From NCBI GenBank assembly GCA_017607445.1, contig JAEVHH010000001.1, positions 1,736,001 to 1,800,000 of the forward strand: a stretch of 64,000 nucleotides of DNA, written 5' to 3'. Below the pieces are notes generated by a model. That model searched no databases and had not been told where the DNA came from. It saw only the letters and a list, made by a program, of their open reading frames with translations. The stretch comes from Histoplasma ohiense (Eukaryota; Ascomycota; Eurotiomycetes; Onygenales; Ajellomycetaceae). Made by a program: the position numbers and the translations under genes. Shown here piece after piece: positions 22,591 to 31,644 of this stretch (position 1 is the stretch's first letter; the number at the start of each line of letters is the position of its first letter).

Positions 22591-23782
22591 ATGGCAGAGT
22601 TGTCGGAAACGACCGCGCGACCCGGGGAGACCGCGGCGTCTCCAGCAAAGCAAGCGCCTCCAGAGAAAACCGAGTCCGAGTCGGAGTCGAAGAACAACAC
22701 AGGCAGCTCCGCCAACAGCCCGCTACCGAAAACGAGGTGGCAGTGTTTGGCACCCAAGAGGGCTCTTGGGAAGTCAGATGTGATGATTCGGCGGTTAGAC
22801 CGGTAAGTTCTCTTATACTACTGCGAAGTCTATCGACTGGTTCGTCTCCTGGAAGAGGGGGGGAGACAAACCACCCTACGCCCCAGAACAAGCGAAAACT
22901 AATTCTTTTCTATATATTATATATAAAAGGTTCATCTCCACCGCATCCGGCCAAGAACGGCTCCTCGCATTGATCCAATATAACTCGGAAATCCTGTACT
23001 ACCTCCTCCGCTCGCCACCACTCCGCTCCATCATCACGAGCTTGCGCTCCATCCTCCTCCGCTCATCATCGCCATCATCGCCATCATCACCATCACCACC
23101 ACGACCACCACAACCAAAACAACCACGCCTCCTCGCCCTCTCCTCCTTGATTTCCGAAACGCGCACAACGATCCGCCTCCTCGGCCTCCTCTCGCTCTGG
23201 TCCTGGGGCTCGGAAACCCTGGCGGCACCGCCCGCTGATCCTGTGCTCCGCACGATCGCGTACGCGCAGATAGGCGCCAACGTGGTGTACCAGGTGCTGG
23301 AGAACGTGGCACACCTGGCGGCGAAGGGGGTAGTGGGCCGGCGGGCGGTGGAGCGGTGGGGGTCTGTGGGCAGGTGGTATGCGTGGAGCACGCGGGCGTG
23401 GTTGGGGCATGTGCTGTTAGAGTTTGTGAGGGTGTGGAGGGAGTATGTGTTGGCGGGCCGGGAGGGGAGGGGAGAGATGGGCATGGACATGGGCACGGGC
23501 ACGGGCATGGGGGACAGGGAAGGGGATGGGGATGGGGATGGGGATGGGGATGGAGGAAGTGAACTGGAACTGGAATTGAAACGGCAGAGGGAACGACAGA
23601 GGGAGAGGGAAAGGAGGTGGAAGAAGAGTCTTGTGAATAGCCTGGCTTGGTTGCCTCTGTGTGTGCATTGGAGCTTTGAGGATGGGGTGGGAGTGCCAGA
23701 CAGAATGGTTGGGGCATTGAGCATGGCCGCCAGTGTGTGGGGGGTGTATGACATGTGGAACGCAACGGCTGGGATGGTTTGA
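22591..23782 (+). CDS. Pex11-family peroxisomal membrane protein (Pex11C-like)
   Basis: Exons 22591..22802 and 22930..23782 give 354 aa. The 127-nt intron (GTAAGT...AAAAG) splits an Arg codon and creates RRLDRFISTASGQERLLALIQY, a typical Pex11 N-terminal amphipathic segment. Further family features are ETRTTIRLLGLLSLWSWG, YAQIGANVVYQVLENVAHLA and a C-terminal hydrophobic stretch (LVNSLAWLPLCVHWSFEDG). Inserted before the last helix is a Gly/Asp repeat (GDGDGDGDGDGG), encoded by a GGGGAT hexanucleotide array, followed by a charged stretch (LKRQRERQRERERRWKK). Pex11 proteins bend peroxisomal membranes and promote proliferation and division. The acidic-basic insertion is unusual for the family and probably disordered. 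Confidence 0.82.
23522..23551. repeat. (GGGGAT)5 coding microsatellite
   Basis: The array is in frame in the Pex11-like gene and encodes alternating Gly and Asp. The same hexamer occurs on the opposite strand in the GGCT-like gene near 29464-29506. Confidence 0.9.
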
Positions 23783-24740
23783 GTCGTGTTTCATGCGCTG
23801 TTCGTTGGGGGGAGGTTCGAGACCGCCAGGACTGTGGGCGCTGAGCCTTCATATTGGTAGGGAGCTCTTGTAAGCATTCTTGGGAACGCATGCACTCCCT
23901 TTCTTTACCTCATGAATCCCGATCCATTTATCGCTCCCGGCCTTGCTATGTTGAGCCCTTCACTCATCCTCATCAATCCGCTTCCTGCACTCTCCGGGTT
24001 GTAAAATCTCCACTCCCCCCTTTAGCGAGCCATGCCAAGGAGCAGGCCAGCGGTGATTATGAAACCCTCCTTTGGTCGATGATGTAAGCCAAGCTCGGCC
24101 GACAACAGAGATGCCCACGAAAGGAAAAGAAGGTACTCACTTTGATGGGCTCCCCAACTTTTGATAGTGTTTAGTATCTTTCACCAGCGCCTCCCCCACT
24201 CATAGCTCAGGGTGGTAAATTGGATACCATGTAGAAAATCGGAAGTTCATTGGCTGCATGTTCTGCATGGTTCTCCAGGTTCGTGTGACTACGTTCCGCA
24301 TGTTATCGAGCAAGCACTTGAGGCCAGTGGCACACAACTTCCTTGTTCAATGTCTCGTTGAAAACGCTGTCCCACTGCCAGAATACTTGTCTATATGAGA
24401 GAATTAGTTGATTCATCCAGAAAAGCCAAATGTTTGGTATGAATCATTTGTCGGTCAATTTCTCTCTGCTGGTTTTGTCTGTGGTTCGTACTCGGAAGTC
24501 GGTGGATGCTTGTGCTGTACTTCGCCATTCTAATATCTATCTCTACTGCAGATACTAAATATTTACACTGAAATATTCTTAACTAGCGGACCGAATCTTA
24601 TACCTAGCCTTCTAGTTCCCCTGAGAGTCCCTATTCTCTCAATTAAGAGATGGAACGGCAATACTTAATGCCGGTATCAATATTTCAGTTTAAATTCTTA
24701 GTGAGAATCAAAACTTTTCACATGTGCCGAATCATGTGGG

Positions 24741-24771
<31 letters not shown>
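24741..24771. repeat. Poly(A) run, 31 bases
   Basis: Uninterrupted A homopolymer in an AT-rich spacer. No target-site duplication or element body was recognised next to it. Confidence 0.95.
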
Positions 24772-24773
<2 letters not shown>

Positions 24774-25118
24774 TAAATATTCCACCACTGGCAGCTTCAG
24801 CAAAGAACGGACACCTTACAAGCTAGAGTTTTAATAAGACGTATTGGTATTAATAGAATGGTTTCCAATGATTCGAATGAGCAAAATAAATATCTCTATT
24901 TCACAATGTCGTTTCAAAAAGAGCTGCGTGGCTGGTCCTGGGCTTGGGCTGGGCTGGAGGCCAAAGTTTCCGGTGAACTTCGGCCAACCCAGTACAGGTT
25001 AGACCGCCAAGATCCCCCACTCCTCGAGGCGGAGGACAGCAAACGGCGAAGGAGCTAGAAGTGAGAAAAGCCTTCCCCCCACCTCCTCTGTACGAACCAA
25101 GCAGGACATTCCACAAAA

Positions 25119-25144
25119 CAGCAGCAGCAGCAGCAGCAGCAGCA
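25119..25144. repeat. CAG/GCA trinucleotide array
   Basis: About eight tandem CAG units lie in non-coding sequence. Read on the minus strand they give a run of Cys or Ala and inflate a spurious frame there. Confidence 0.9.
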
Positions 25145-26505
25145 ACAAAAATCCAAATCCAAGTCTGCTGCCACCGCCTGTGATATTGCAGAAGCCAGGC
25201 ACGAGCAGGGCAAAAAGTTTAACCATTTAACTAAACGGGTTAAAAGGACTAACATCGGCCCGTTGATTGGCCAGCGAAAACCGCAGACGCCAAACTTGCT
25301 CAATGCCCAGACCGGACCCAGACAACAGAGCCTCAGACTTTCCCAGGGAATGGCCAGCCCGTGACGCCTGTGATCCGCCGTGGGTGATTTGTCATGCTCC
25401 GGCAACCTACAATATTCCAGACTTTCCACTGCTTGCTCCTTGTCATTGGTAAGAATAATTCCTGTTTCCTGTTTCCTGGTTTTGCACGGATGTTTAAAAC
25501 GCTCGAAACTAGCTATGTCGCTCCCCATCGGCAAATCAACCGCAAGGGCCCACCTATCCACGGGGATAGCAAACATAATCGGCGCCAGTGTTGTTGTTGT
25601 TGGGAGACTGCAGCTCGTGCCAAGATCCGCCAAGACGTCGGAGCCAGGACGGGGGATAATGTTGTGCCTTTAAGCTTTGGCCCCTGCTGGGCTTGGCGCT
25701 CCTGTGGCGAGGTTCCTGCGTCCGTTTGCTGATCCTCCGCGCCGGGCTGCATCCGCCTCACTATTCCCATGCTAGTTTACGGCGCCGTAAGCAGGATGGA
25801 TCCCATATTGCAACACACATTCGAGGTCGACGTGGCTGACCGGACTCTATCCGCGACCGTGTCCGTGTCCGTGTTCCCCCCTATGGCTCTTACGCAAAGG
25901 GCGAGGGGCATTTTGAAATAATATCAATGATATTGTGTGTATACATTTATCTACAGATTCTATATACGAAACATGCCCCATCGATGGCTCTAGCCCTCGG
26001 GCTGCAGTCAGATAGTATCGGTCAATACAATAATATATCTCCCTGACGTCGACGGTGACCTTCTCTCATCTGGGAATTGCCAGAACTCTGGTAACTTTAG
26101 CTGGCCCTTCCTTTGCCCCGTTTCCTGGCTGCGGCGGGTTCTGTGACGTGGAACAAACCCGAAGCCTCTGTAATAGTATGCCCTCCAAAAGATTCGTCCA
26201 TTTAGTTTTTGCCTCCTGACTTCCCCTTTATCACTTACGGGCCCCTTGACTGCTCCGCTCTGGCCAAGCTCTATTCACTAAAAGTATATAGAACCACGCA
26301 AGGGCCCGCTGGCATATTAGCTTATCAAACTCCTCCTCTATACCCCGACTTCTCTCTCCAAGACCCACTGTGTTGGTTTGTGTGCACGGGTGTATGCTTG
26401 CACATGGAGACTGCAAGAAACTAGATTCAAAGCTACATACATTCCAATTCCAGCCCTTCATATCAAGAAAAGAACATCCAATCGAATGACAGACAAAACA
26501 CAGCC

Positions 26506-27549
26506 ATGTTCAAACGCATCGTCTTCACGACAGTTACTCCTCTCCCTTCCTATATCCCGCGGGACCTCGTCATCAAGACCCTCCATGCCCACAGTGAGAT
26601 GATAGAGCTGAACCCGCTCGTGATCAGACATAAACGTTGCAAAGCCCCGCCCAACGCCCCGCCAGACGAATTCCACTGCACCTGGTATGAGCTGACAGAC
26701 AACATCCACTATCTCCCCGGCCGCATAATACGGAGCAACGTCACCTACAAGGCCTGCTTCCACGACCTCCAACGCGGCCTACAAACACACATCTACGCAC
26801 CCACGAACCTCGACATCCGGAATCGATGGACGGTGTGCGGGAACATGCCGGGCGAGCCCCGGGAGCCGGTCGAACTGGGCCTCACCAACGTGCCGCGTGA
26901 AGGCCTCTTCCTCAGAGAAGACGTCGACATGCGATGCAACACCTTCGCCGCCAGCTTCGTCAAGAAGACGCTGAAGGACGCACACGCCGTGCTGGTGGAC
27001 CGGCTGATCATGAAGGCCGACCTGCTCAAGGGGAAGATAGACCGGCTATACTCAACCCTCGGCGCCGACGAACAGCGTTCCCGCTCCTTCTGCACAAACC
27101 AGGCCTGGTCGGCCGCAGACGGCTCGCTCGTGTCCCCCACCTGCATGCCGCTGTGCTCCAACGCCGTCTCCGCCCAACCCACGCGGAGAATAAGCGCCAT
27201 CCACTCGCCCCGCACCCACTTCACCAGCCCCATCTATACCCCCTGTCACGCGACGAGTACAGTAGACTCCCCCCCGCACGGGTACGTTGACGCCGCCGCC
27301 GCCTCCGCCTCCGTATCCTGTCCCACGACCCCACATCCGTGCTGCACGCACAGCCCCGTCTCGCCCGTGATGATGGGCTGCTGTTTCCCATTCGAGGAGG
27401 CCGCGCCTGGCCCGCAGCCCGTCGAGCTGGATTCAACGGAATGCCAGCCCTCGCGGGCCAAGGCGTATGCGACAGCGAAGAAAAACCTTAGCACGAACTT
27501 CGTTGTCACGCCGCCCTCGCCTCCGCCTAATGTGCATGAGTTGGAGTGA
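26506..27549 (+). CDS. DUF7053-type uncharacterised fungal protein
   Basis: A single exon encodes 347 aa. The N-terminal half (residues about 1-185) carries the block order MFKRIVFTTVTPLP, EMIELNPLVIRHK, DEFHCTWYELTD, YLPGRIIRSNVTYKACFHDL, GLQTHIYAPTNLDIR, then VPREGLFLREDVDMRCN and SFVKKTLKDAHAVLVDRL. I associate this with the DUF7053 family of filamentous fungi, which I expect to have a SRPBCC/START-like beta-grasp that could hold a lipid. The C-terminal half is Cys-, Ser- and Pro-rich low-complexity sequence, likely disordered. No signal peptide or membrane segment is seen. A 16-base A-run follows the stop directly. Confidence 0.8.
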   Translation: MFKRIVFTTVTPLPSYIPRDLVIKTLHAHSEMIELNPLVIRHKRCKAPPNAPPDEFHCTWYELTDNIHYLPGRIIRSNVTYKACFHDLQRGLQTHIYAPTNLDIRNRWTVCGNMPGEPREPVELGLTNVPREGLFLREDVDMRCNTFAASFVKKTLKDAHAVLVDRLIMKADLLKGKIDRLYSTLGADEQRSRSFCTNQAWSAADGSLVSPTCMPLCSNAVSAQPTRRISAIHSPRTHFTSPIYTPCHATSTVDSPPHGYVDAAAASASVSCPTTPHPCCTHSPVSPVMMGCCFPFEEAAPGPQPVELDSTECQPSRAKAYATAKKNLSTNFVVTPPSPPPNVHELE

Positions 27550-27690
27550 AAAAAAAAAAAAAAAAGGAGTTGGGTGGCTGGTTGCTCCTTAGAACAATAC
27601 TTAAATGTTATTTGTCTACTTTTTCTTTTTTTGTCGTTTCCCCTACCCCCCGACATGCGCAGCTGTAATATATATATATATATCTACCCG

Positions 27691-27775
27691 TTTTTTTTTC
27701 ATTTCTTCTCTTCTCTTTTTTTTCATTTCTTCTCTTCTCTTTTTTTTCATTTCTTCTCTTCTCTTCTCTTTTTTA
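27691..27775. repeat. C/T-rich tandem array, about three 24-nt units
   Basis: The unit is a T-run followed by CATTTCTTCTCTTCTC. It repeats three times with slight variation at the end. Confidence 0.85.
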
Positions 27776-28518
27776 TCCTTCAGTTCCCCTTGTGTTTTTA
27801 CGGAACACTTTTAATATCACCCAATTATCTTATCCCCGTCTAGCACTTCTTATCTTGCTTGATCTCTCCTCTCCAACTTGCTCTTTTCCTTCGAGTAAAC
27901 CATCTCACGACAAAATATCATCATCACTGATCGTAATTTCATAAATGCAAGCTTCCTTTTTTTTTTTTTTTTTTTTTTTCTTTCAACAATCGAAAATCTA
28001 GCTATGATGGGTCTTTTTTTCTTTCTTATTTTGTATTGAGGATGGTTTTGAAGCAAAAAGGTATTTATTGACATATACATGAAAAATGCGAGTTTTGTTC
28101 GAAAGTAGGGGAAAACAAGAAAAGAGGGCGAATGGAGAGAAATTGGAAAGAAAAAAGGAAGCAAATAAAATAAATTAAAATTAAAATTAAAATTAAAGTA
28201 AATAAATAAAATAAATGAAAAACGAAGAAGAAAGATCTTCAGATTTATCCCGCGGCACAGTCAACGACTCAACGTCTGGGTGTAAATAAAATAAACAATG
28301 AAGTAAAAATCCTTGTTAAGGGATATCAAAGATAACCAACTAGATACCTAGTTGCAAGTCAAATTGCAAAATTGGAAAGTGCAAATACAAATTATATATT
28401 TCTGAAGAGTCATGGCGAAAATGAATGGAACCTTTTTTATCCTGTAGATGTAGATGAAGAGAAGGGAGGACTAATAGGCTATTGTTAGTTAAGTCTAGTC
28501 TAGCTATGCGAATCAATG

Positions 28519-28539
28519 TATATATATATATATATATAT
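28519..28539. repeat. (TA)n microsatellite
   Basis: About ten TA units in a non-coding spacer, followed shortly by a T-run. Confidence 0.9.
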
Positions 28540-29081
28540 GCAACTGGGGTTTTTTTTTTTTTTGGGAATCAGTTGTGTGTCTTGTGTCATGATTTGAATT
28601 AAATTCTTTCCCATGTGGGGTGTGGAGGTTATATATATATATATATAGGGTTTTTGTGACCCAAACATGTTATACTTAAGTGTTAAAGATGGGATGATAT
28701 GTCAACGATGTTCAGGTTGACTCTCGGGGACTATGTACAAGTTATCATTCATGTGGTGCGTTGATTTGGGGATAGTACGTAGAGTGTTTTTGACACCGGG
28801 TGTTCATTTGATGTTCAAACCTACTCTTCTATCCCCATTCCTCTGTGCTTGATTTTCTTTTTACTTCTCCTTTTTTTTTTTTTTTTCCCTTTCCTCTTTT
28901 GTTGAAGGGATGGGATTGGTTCGTCCTTGCTCATACACTTCCATTTCATTCCTATTCAAACACACAAGAAAGCTGAATGGTTCAGGAAAAAGCGCGGCGA
29001 CTCTGTGCCATCAATTAACTTGCCACCCAACATCCTCAAACCACCAAAAATCACCCCCCCCTCTTCCAAATGCACACCGTC

Positions 29082-30182
29082 TCACAAATCCCCCCAATAC
29101 CTCCAAAACCCCATCACGCACCTCTCCCACAGAGTCCCCGCCTCCCATCGACGCATTCCCATCCGCATACACACATCAACACCAACCCCCTTCCCCCACC
29201 CACCCCCCTCCCCCTCAACCCCACCCTCAATCTCAATCTCATCTCCATCCACCTCCTCCACCTCATCCCGCTCCCACTCGCTATCCACCTCCTCAGCAAC
29301 GACGATGAGATCCCCATCCGCCTCCTCGTCACACTCTTCCTCCCATCTATATTCACAGCTAGAGCCAGAGCCAGAGCCACAGCCACAGCCACATCTGCAG
29401 CCATATTCACATTCGCCCTCATCATCAAGCTCATCATCGCTTCCATCTCCAAGTTCCCAGCACCCATCCCCATCCCCATCCCCATCCCCATCCCCATCCC
29501 CATCCCACGCCTCAATCACCCGGTCTACCCGCTTATACAGCGCCGACGCAAGGAGGGGTGCAAGTGGTGCAACATCCCACGCATCGACGGCCGCGCGCTC
29601 GCCGTTCGAGAGACGAATGGTTATGCGCACGGGCATTATGCGGTTAAAGGCCGGCGTCGCGAAGTGGCGGAGCCGAGCGTGTTGGAAGTCGGTTGGGTTG
29701 AAGATTACGAGGGCCGTGGCGGTGGTGAGGCGCGCGGGGGTTTGGGGGATGGGGCTTCTGCTGCTGCTGCTGCTGCTTGTGGTAGTAGTGGTGGAGGTGG
29801 TGATGGCGGACGAGGAACAGCTCTGGAGGGCCATGAGGTACTGCGTTTCTGGGACTGCTGCTGTCTTTGAAGGAGGACATATGTAGTACAGGGTCTGGCC
29901 GTGCAGGGTTGCCAGGGTTATGTCCTGAGCTAGGTCTAGAGTTGGGTAAGCAGGTAGGATGTATTTCAACATGCTGGGTATCATGACAGGTCCGATGAAG
30001 AATATTGGTGGGCTATTTTGGAGACTCTGGGAGAGCTTTTTGGGAGTGAAATTGTTGGTTGGGACGCGGAGGTAGGAGGCGAGATACGGGGTGATGTGTG
30101 GTGGGGATATCGGGCATAGGCGATCAGGGGTATCGTGGTCCGCAGTGGCATCATCCTTCTTTTCTCTCTCCAGAAGTGCCAT
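29082..30182 (-). CDS. Gamma-glutamylcyclotransferase-like (AIG2/GGCT fold) protein with acidic repeats
   Basis: A single exon encodes 366 aa from the first true ATG (30182, MALLEREKK); upstream in-frame codons reach only a TTG. The N-terminal region reads PPIFFIGPVMIPSMLKYIL, which recalls the 'YGTLM' substrate-loop strand of the GGCT fold, then DITLATLHGQTLYYI and RLRHFATPAFNRIMPVRITIRLSNGERAAVDAWDV, like the C-terminal half of AIG2-type domains. The usual YG start of the loop is replaced by IG, so catalysis is doubtful. A Ser/Thr run interrupts the domain. The C-terminal 130 residues are extremely acidic, with (DG)n, alternating Cys-Gly and Glu/Asp runs. The opposite strand is also open over this region because of the repeats, but it shows only Ser/Pro low complexity. 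Confidence 0.58.
   Translation of the reverse strand: MALLEREKKDDATADHDTPDRLCPISPPHITPYLASYLRVPTNNFTPKKLSQSLQNSPPIFFIGPVMIPSMLKYILPAYPTLDLAQDITLATLHGQTLYYICPPSKTAAVPETQYLMALQSCSSSAITTSTTTTTSSSSSSRSPIPQTPARLTTATALVIFNPTDFQHARLRHFATPAFNRIMPVRITIRLSNGERAAVDAWDVAPLAPLLASALYKRVDRVIEAWDGDGDGDGDGDGDGCWELGDGSDDELDDEGECEYGCRCGCGCGSGSGSSCEYRWEEECDEEADGDLIVVAEEVDSEWERDEVEEVDGDEIEIEGGVEGEGGGWGKGVGVDVCMRMGMRRWEAGTLWERCVMGFWRYWGDL
29464..29506. repeat. (CCCCAT)7 coding microsatellite
   Basis: On the minus strand this is GGGGAT repeated and encodes alternating Asp and Gly in the GGCT-like protein. It is the same hexamer as in the Pex11-like gene. Confidence 0.9.
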
Positions 30183-30299
30183 GGGTTTCTTGCGAGAAGT
30201 TGATTCATAAAAGAGAAACGACAGTTGAATATAGGAAATTCTCTTCAACTTCCCTCTAAAGGTATTTCGCGGGTTGGTAGCATGTTTATATACAAATAC

Positions 30300-30333
<34 letters not shown>

Positions 30334-31644
30334 GAGCAAATAGAGAAAAGTAATGCGTGTGAAGGAAACAATAAGAAAAGAAATTATAAAGAAGCCGGAG
30401 ATGATAGAACGTCCTTCATCATCGAAGCGTAGCCCATTCTCTTCTTCGAGTCTTTCTTTCCTTTACTTTTTCCTTCTAGCTCAACCGAGCCTCTCCACTC
30501 CAGTTGATACGAAGCAAGCAATATATGGCACATCATGGAAATGCTATACATTTCATAGAAATGAGAGAGGATGTGACCCCGGCGCAAAGCTTGGGTCGGT
30601 GGGAACAAGAGTGATTGAATGACTCTCAGCTTGAGTCATCCAAACGGGTTCTTCTTCCGTCATCTCCAAGGTAGAGTAAGATTGAAATCCAGAAGCAAAA
30701 ATATCGCATCCACGAGAGACGATGCGATGAGGGGCGGTTATGCAGAAATCATATATGGGAGTGTTGTATGTTCAAGGGATCTACCCTAAGAAGATGGCGG
30801 AGATGGAATTCAATCTCCAGAGACGAATGAATTCATCATGGCCGACACGCAGACATCGGCTAAAGGACTCATGAGTATGGTTTAGAATCAAAAACCTGTG
30901 TGTCCAAATGAGTCCATATCAAAAATATACGTTGCATCAATCTTTGGATATACTCCCTTCTCACGGGAGTATAGGGATTGCTCAAGGCAGGCGCAAACAT
31001 TAGAGCCAAAAAAGCGCTAGTGAACATTTCACATGTGTGTACACCGGTTTGATAGGGAACTTAGACATTCCCGCGTATCAACTTGTCCTGCATTGCCAAT
31101 GTCTTGATGTCCGTTTGTCAGATATCAGGCTTCCACGATGTCGTGTACTGATTTGTAATTATCCACGTGACTTCCACGTTGGCTCTAGCGTCTTCCACCC
31201 GCTTCCACCCCCAATGACGGCCTCTGATTGGCTGCGCCCTACTTTTTCTGGAGGCAGCGTTCGCCAATGACTAAGCCGACCAACAGCTCTCCAGGACACA
31301 GTTGTTTTTCTGTTTTCTGTGCTCTCTGTTCATCTGTTGTTGTAGCTTCATTCCTTCCTTCACTTAATACTCCACAGGAAAAGTAGACCATCGTATCGTG
31401 TTGTTGTGTTTGCGTTTGACGTGGTTTTCCCGGCGACATCTTTCGTGAGTTTCCTCATAGCTCTACCTGAACCTCATCTCATCATCTTGCTCAAAACCAT
31501 CTTTCTCCGTCTCCGACACCAGTACAACAATCTCAACAACCACCACCTACTTCTTTTCCCATATCGCCTAATCATTCTATCTTCTAATTTCCTTGTCGGA
31601 AACTTTCACTTTCATCCGTCTGTTTTCCCTCGTGCCATTCCAAC
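30183..31644. other. Divergent intergenic region GGCT-like / CDC48
   Basis: A (TA)n array at about 30303-30330 is followed by about 1.3 kb without supported genes. The 450 bases before CDC48 are C/T-rich and carry CCAAT boxes (separate entry). Small frames around 30353-31270 lack family signatures. Confidence 0.6.
31211..31268. promoter_or_regulatory. Cluster of three CCAAT boxes upstream of CDC48
   Basis: CCAAT occurs at 31211-31215 and 31264-31268, and the inverted ATTGG at 31227-31231, within a GC-richer island about 380-430 bases before the CDC48 start. In fungi this pentamer is the HAP-complex binding site. The clustering is seen; the function is inference. Confidence 0.5.

Larger units (their letters stand above)
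23783..26505. other. Long intergenic region with repeats and a possible decayed frame
   Basis: The 2.7 kb holds no gene I can support. Visible features are a 31-base A-run at 24741-24771, a CAG/GCA triplet array at 25119-25144, and a minus-strand stretch near 24190-24405 that reads like protein but has stop codons (see findings). The part from about 26100 is C/T-rich and probably is promoter and leader of the DUF7053-type gene at 26506. Confidence 0.55.
27550..29081. other. Convergent low-complexity intergenic region
   Basis: It lies between the stops of the DUF7053-type and GGCT-like genes. It is dominated by homopolymers and microsatellites: a T-run at 27957-27979, TA arrays near 28519-28539 and 28632-28647, ATTAAA-type repeats near 28170-28215, and a C/T tandem array (separate entry). 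No gene is supported. Confidence 0.65.

Noticed and set aside
22999..23891. Long minus-strand frames over the Pex11-like gene
   Set aside because: Pro/Ser/His-rich antisense shadows with no motif; the plus strand has the spliced Pex11 signature.
25055..25633. Minus-strand frame of about 190 codons with a poly-Cys run
   Set aside because: The run comes from a CAG triplet array, and the rest has no coding signature.
28927..29886. Plus-strand frames of 260-320 codons over the GGCT-like gene
   Set aside because: They are Ser/Pro/Ile low-complexity shadows of the hexanucleotide and acidic repeats; the minus strand carries the family-like sequence.
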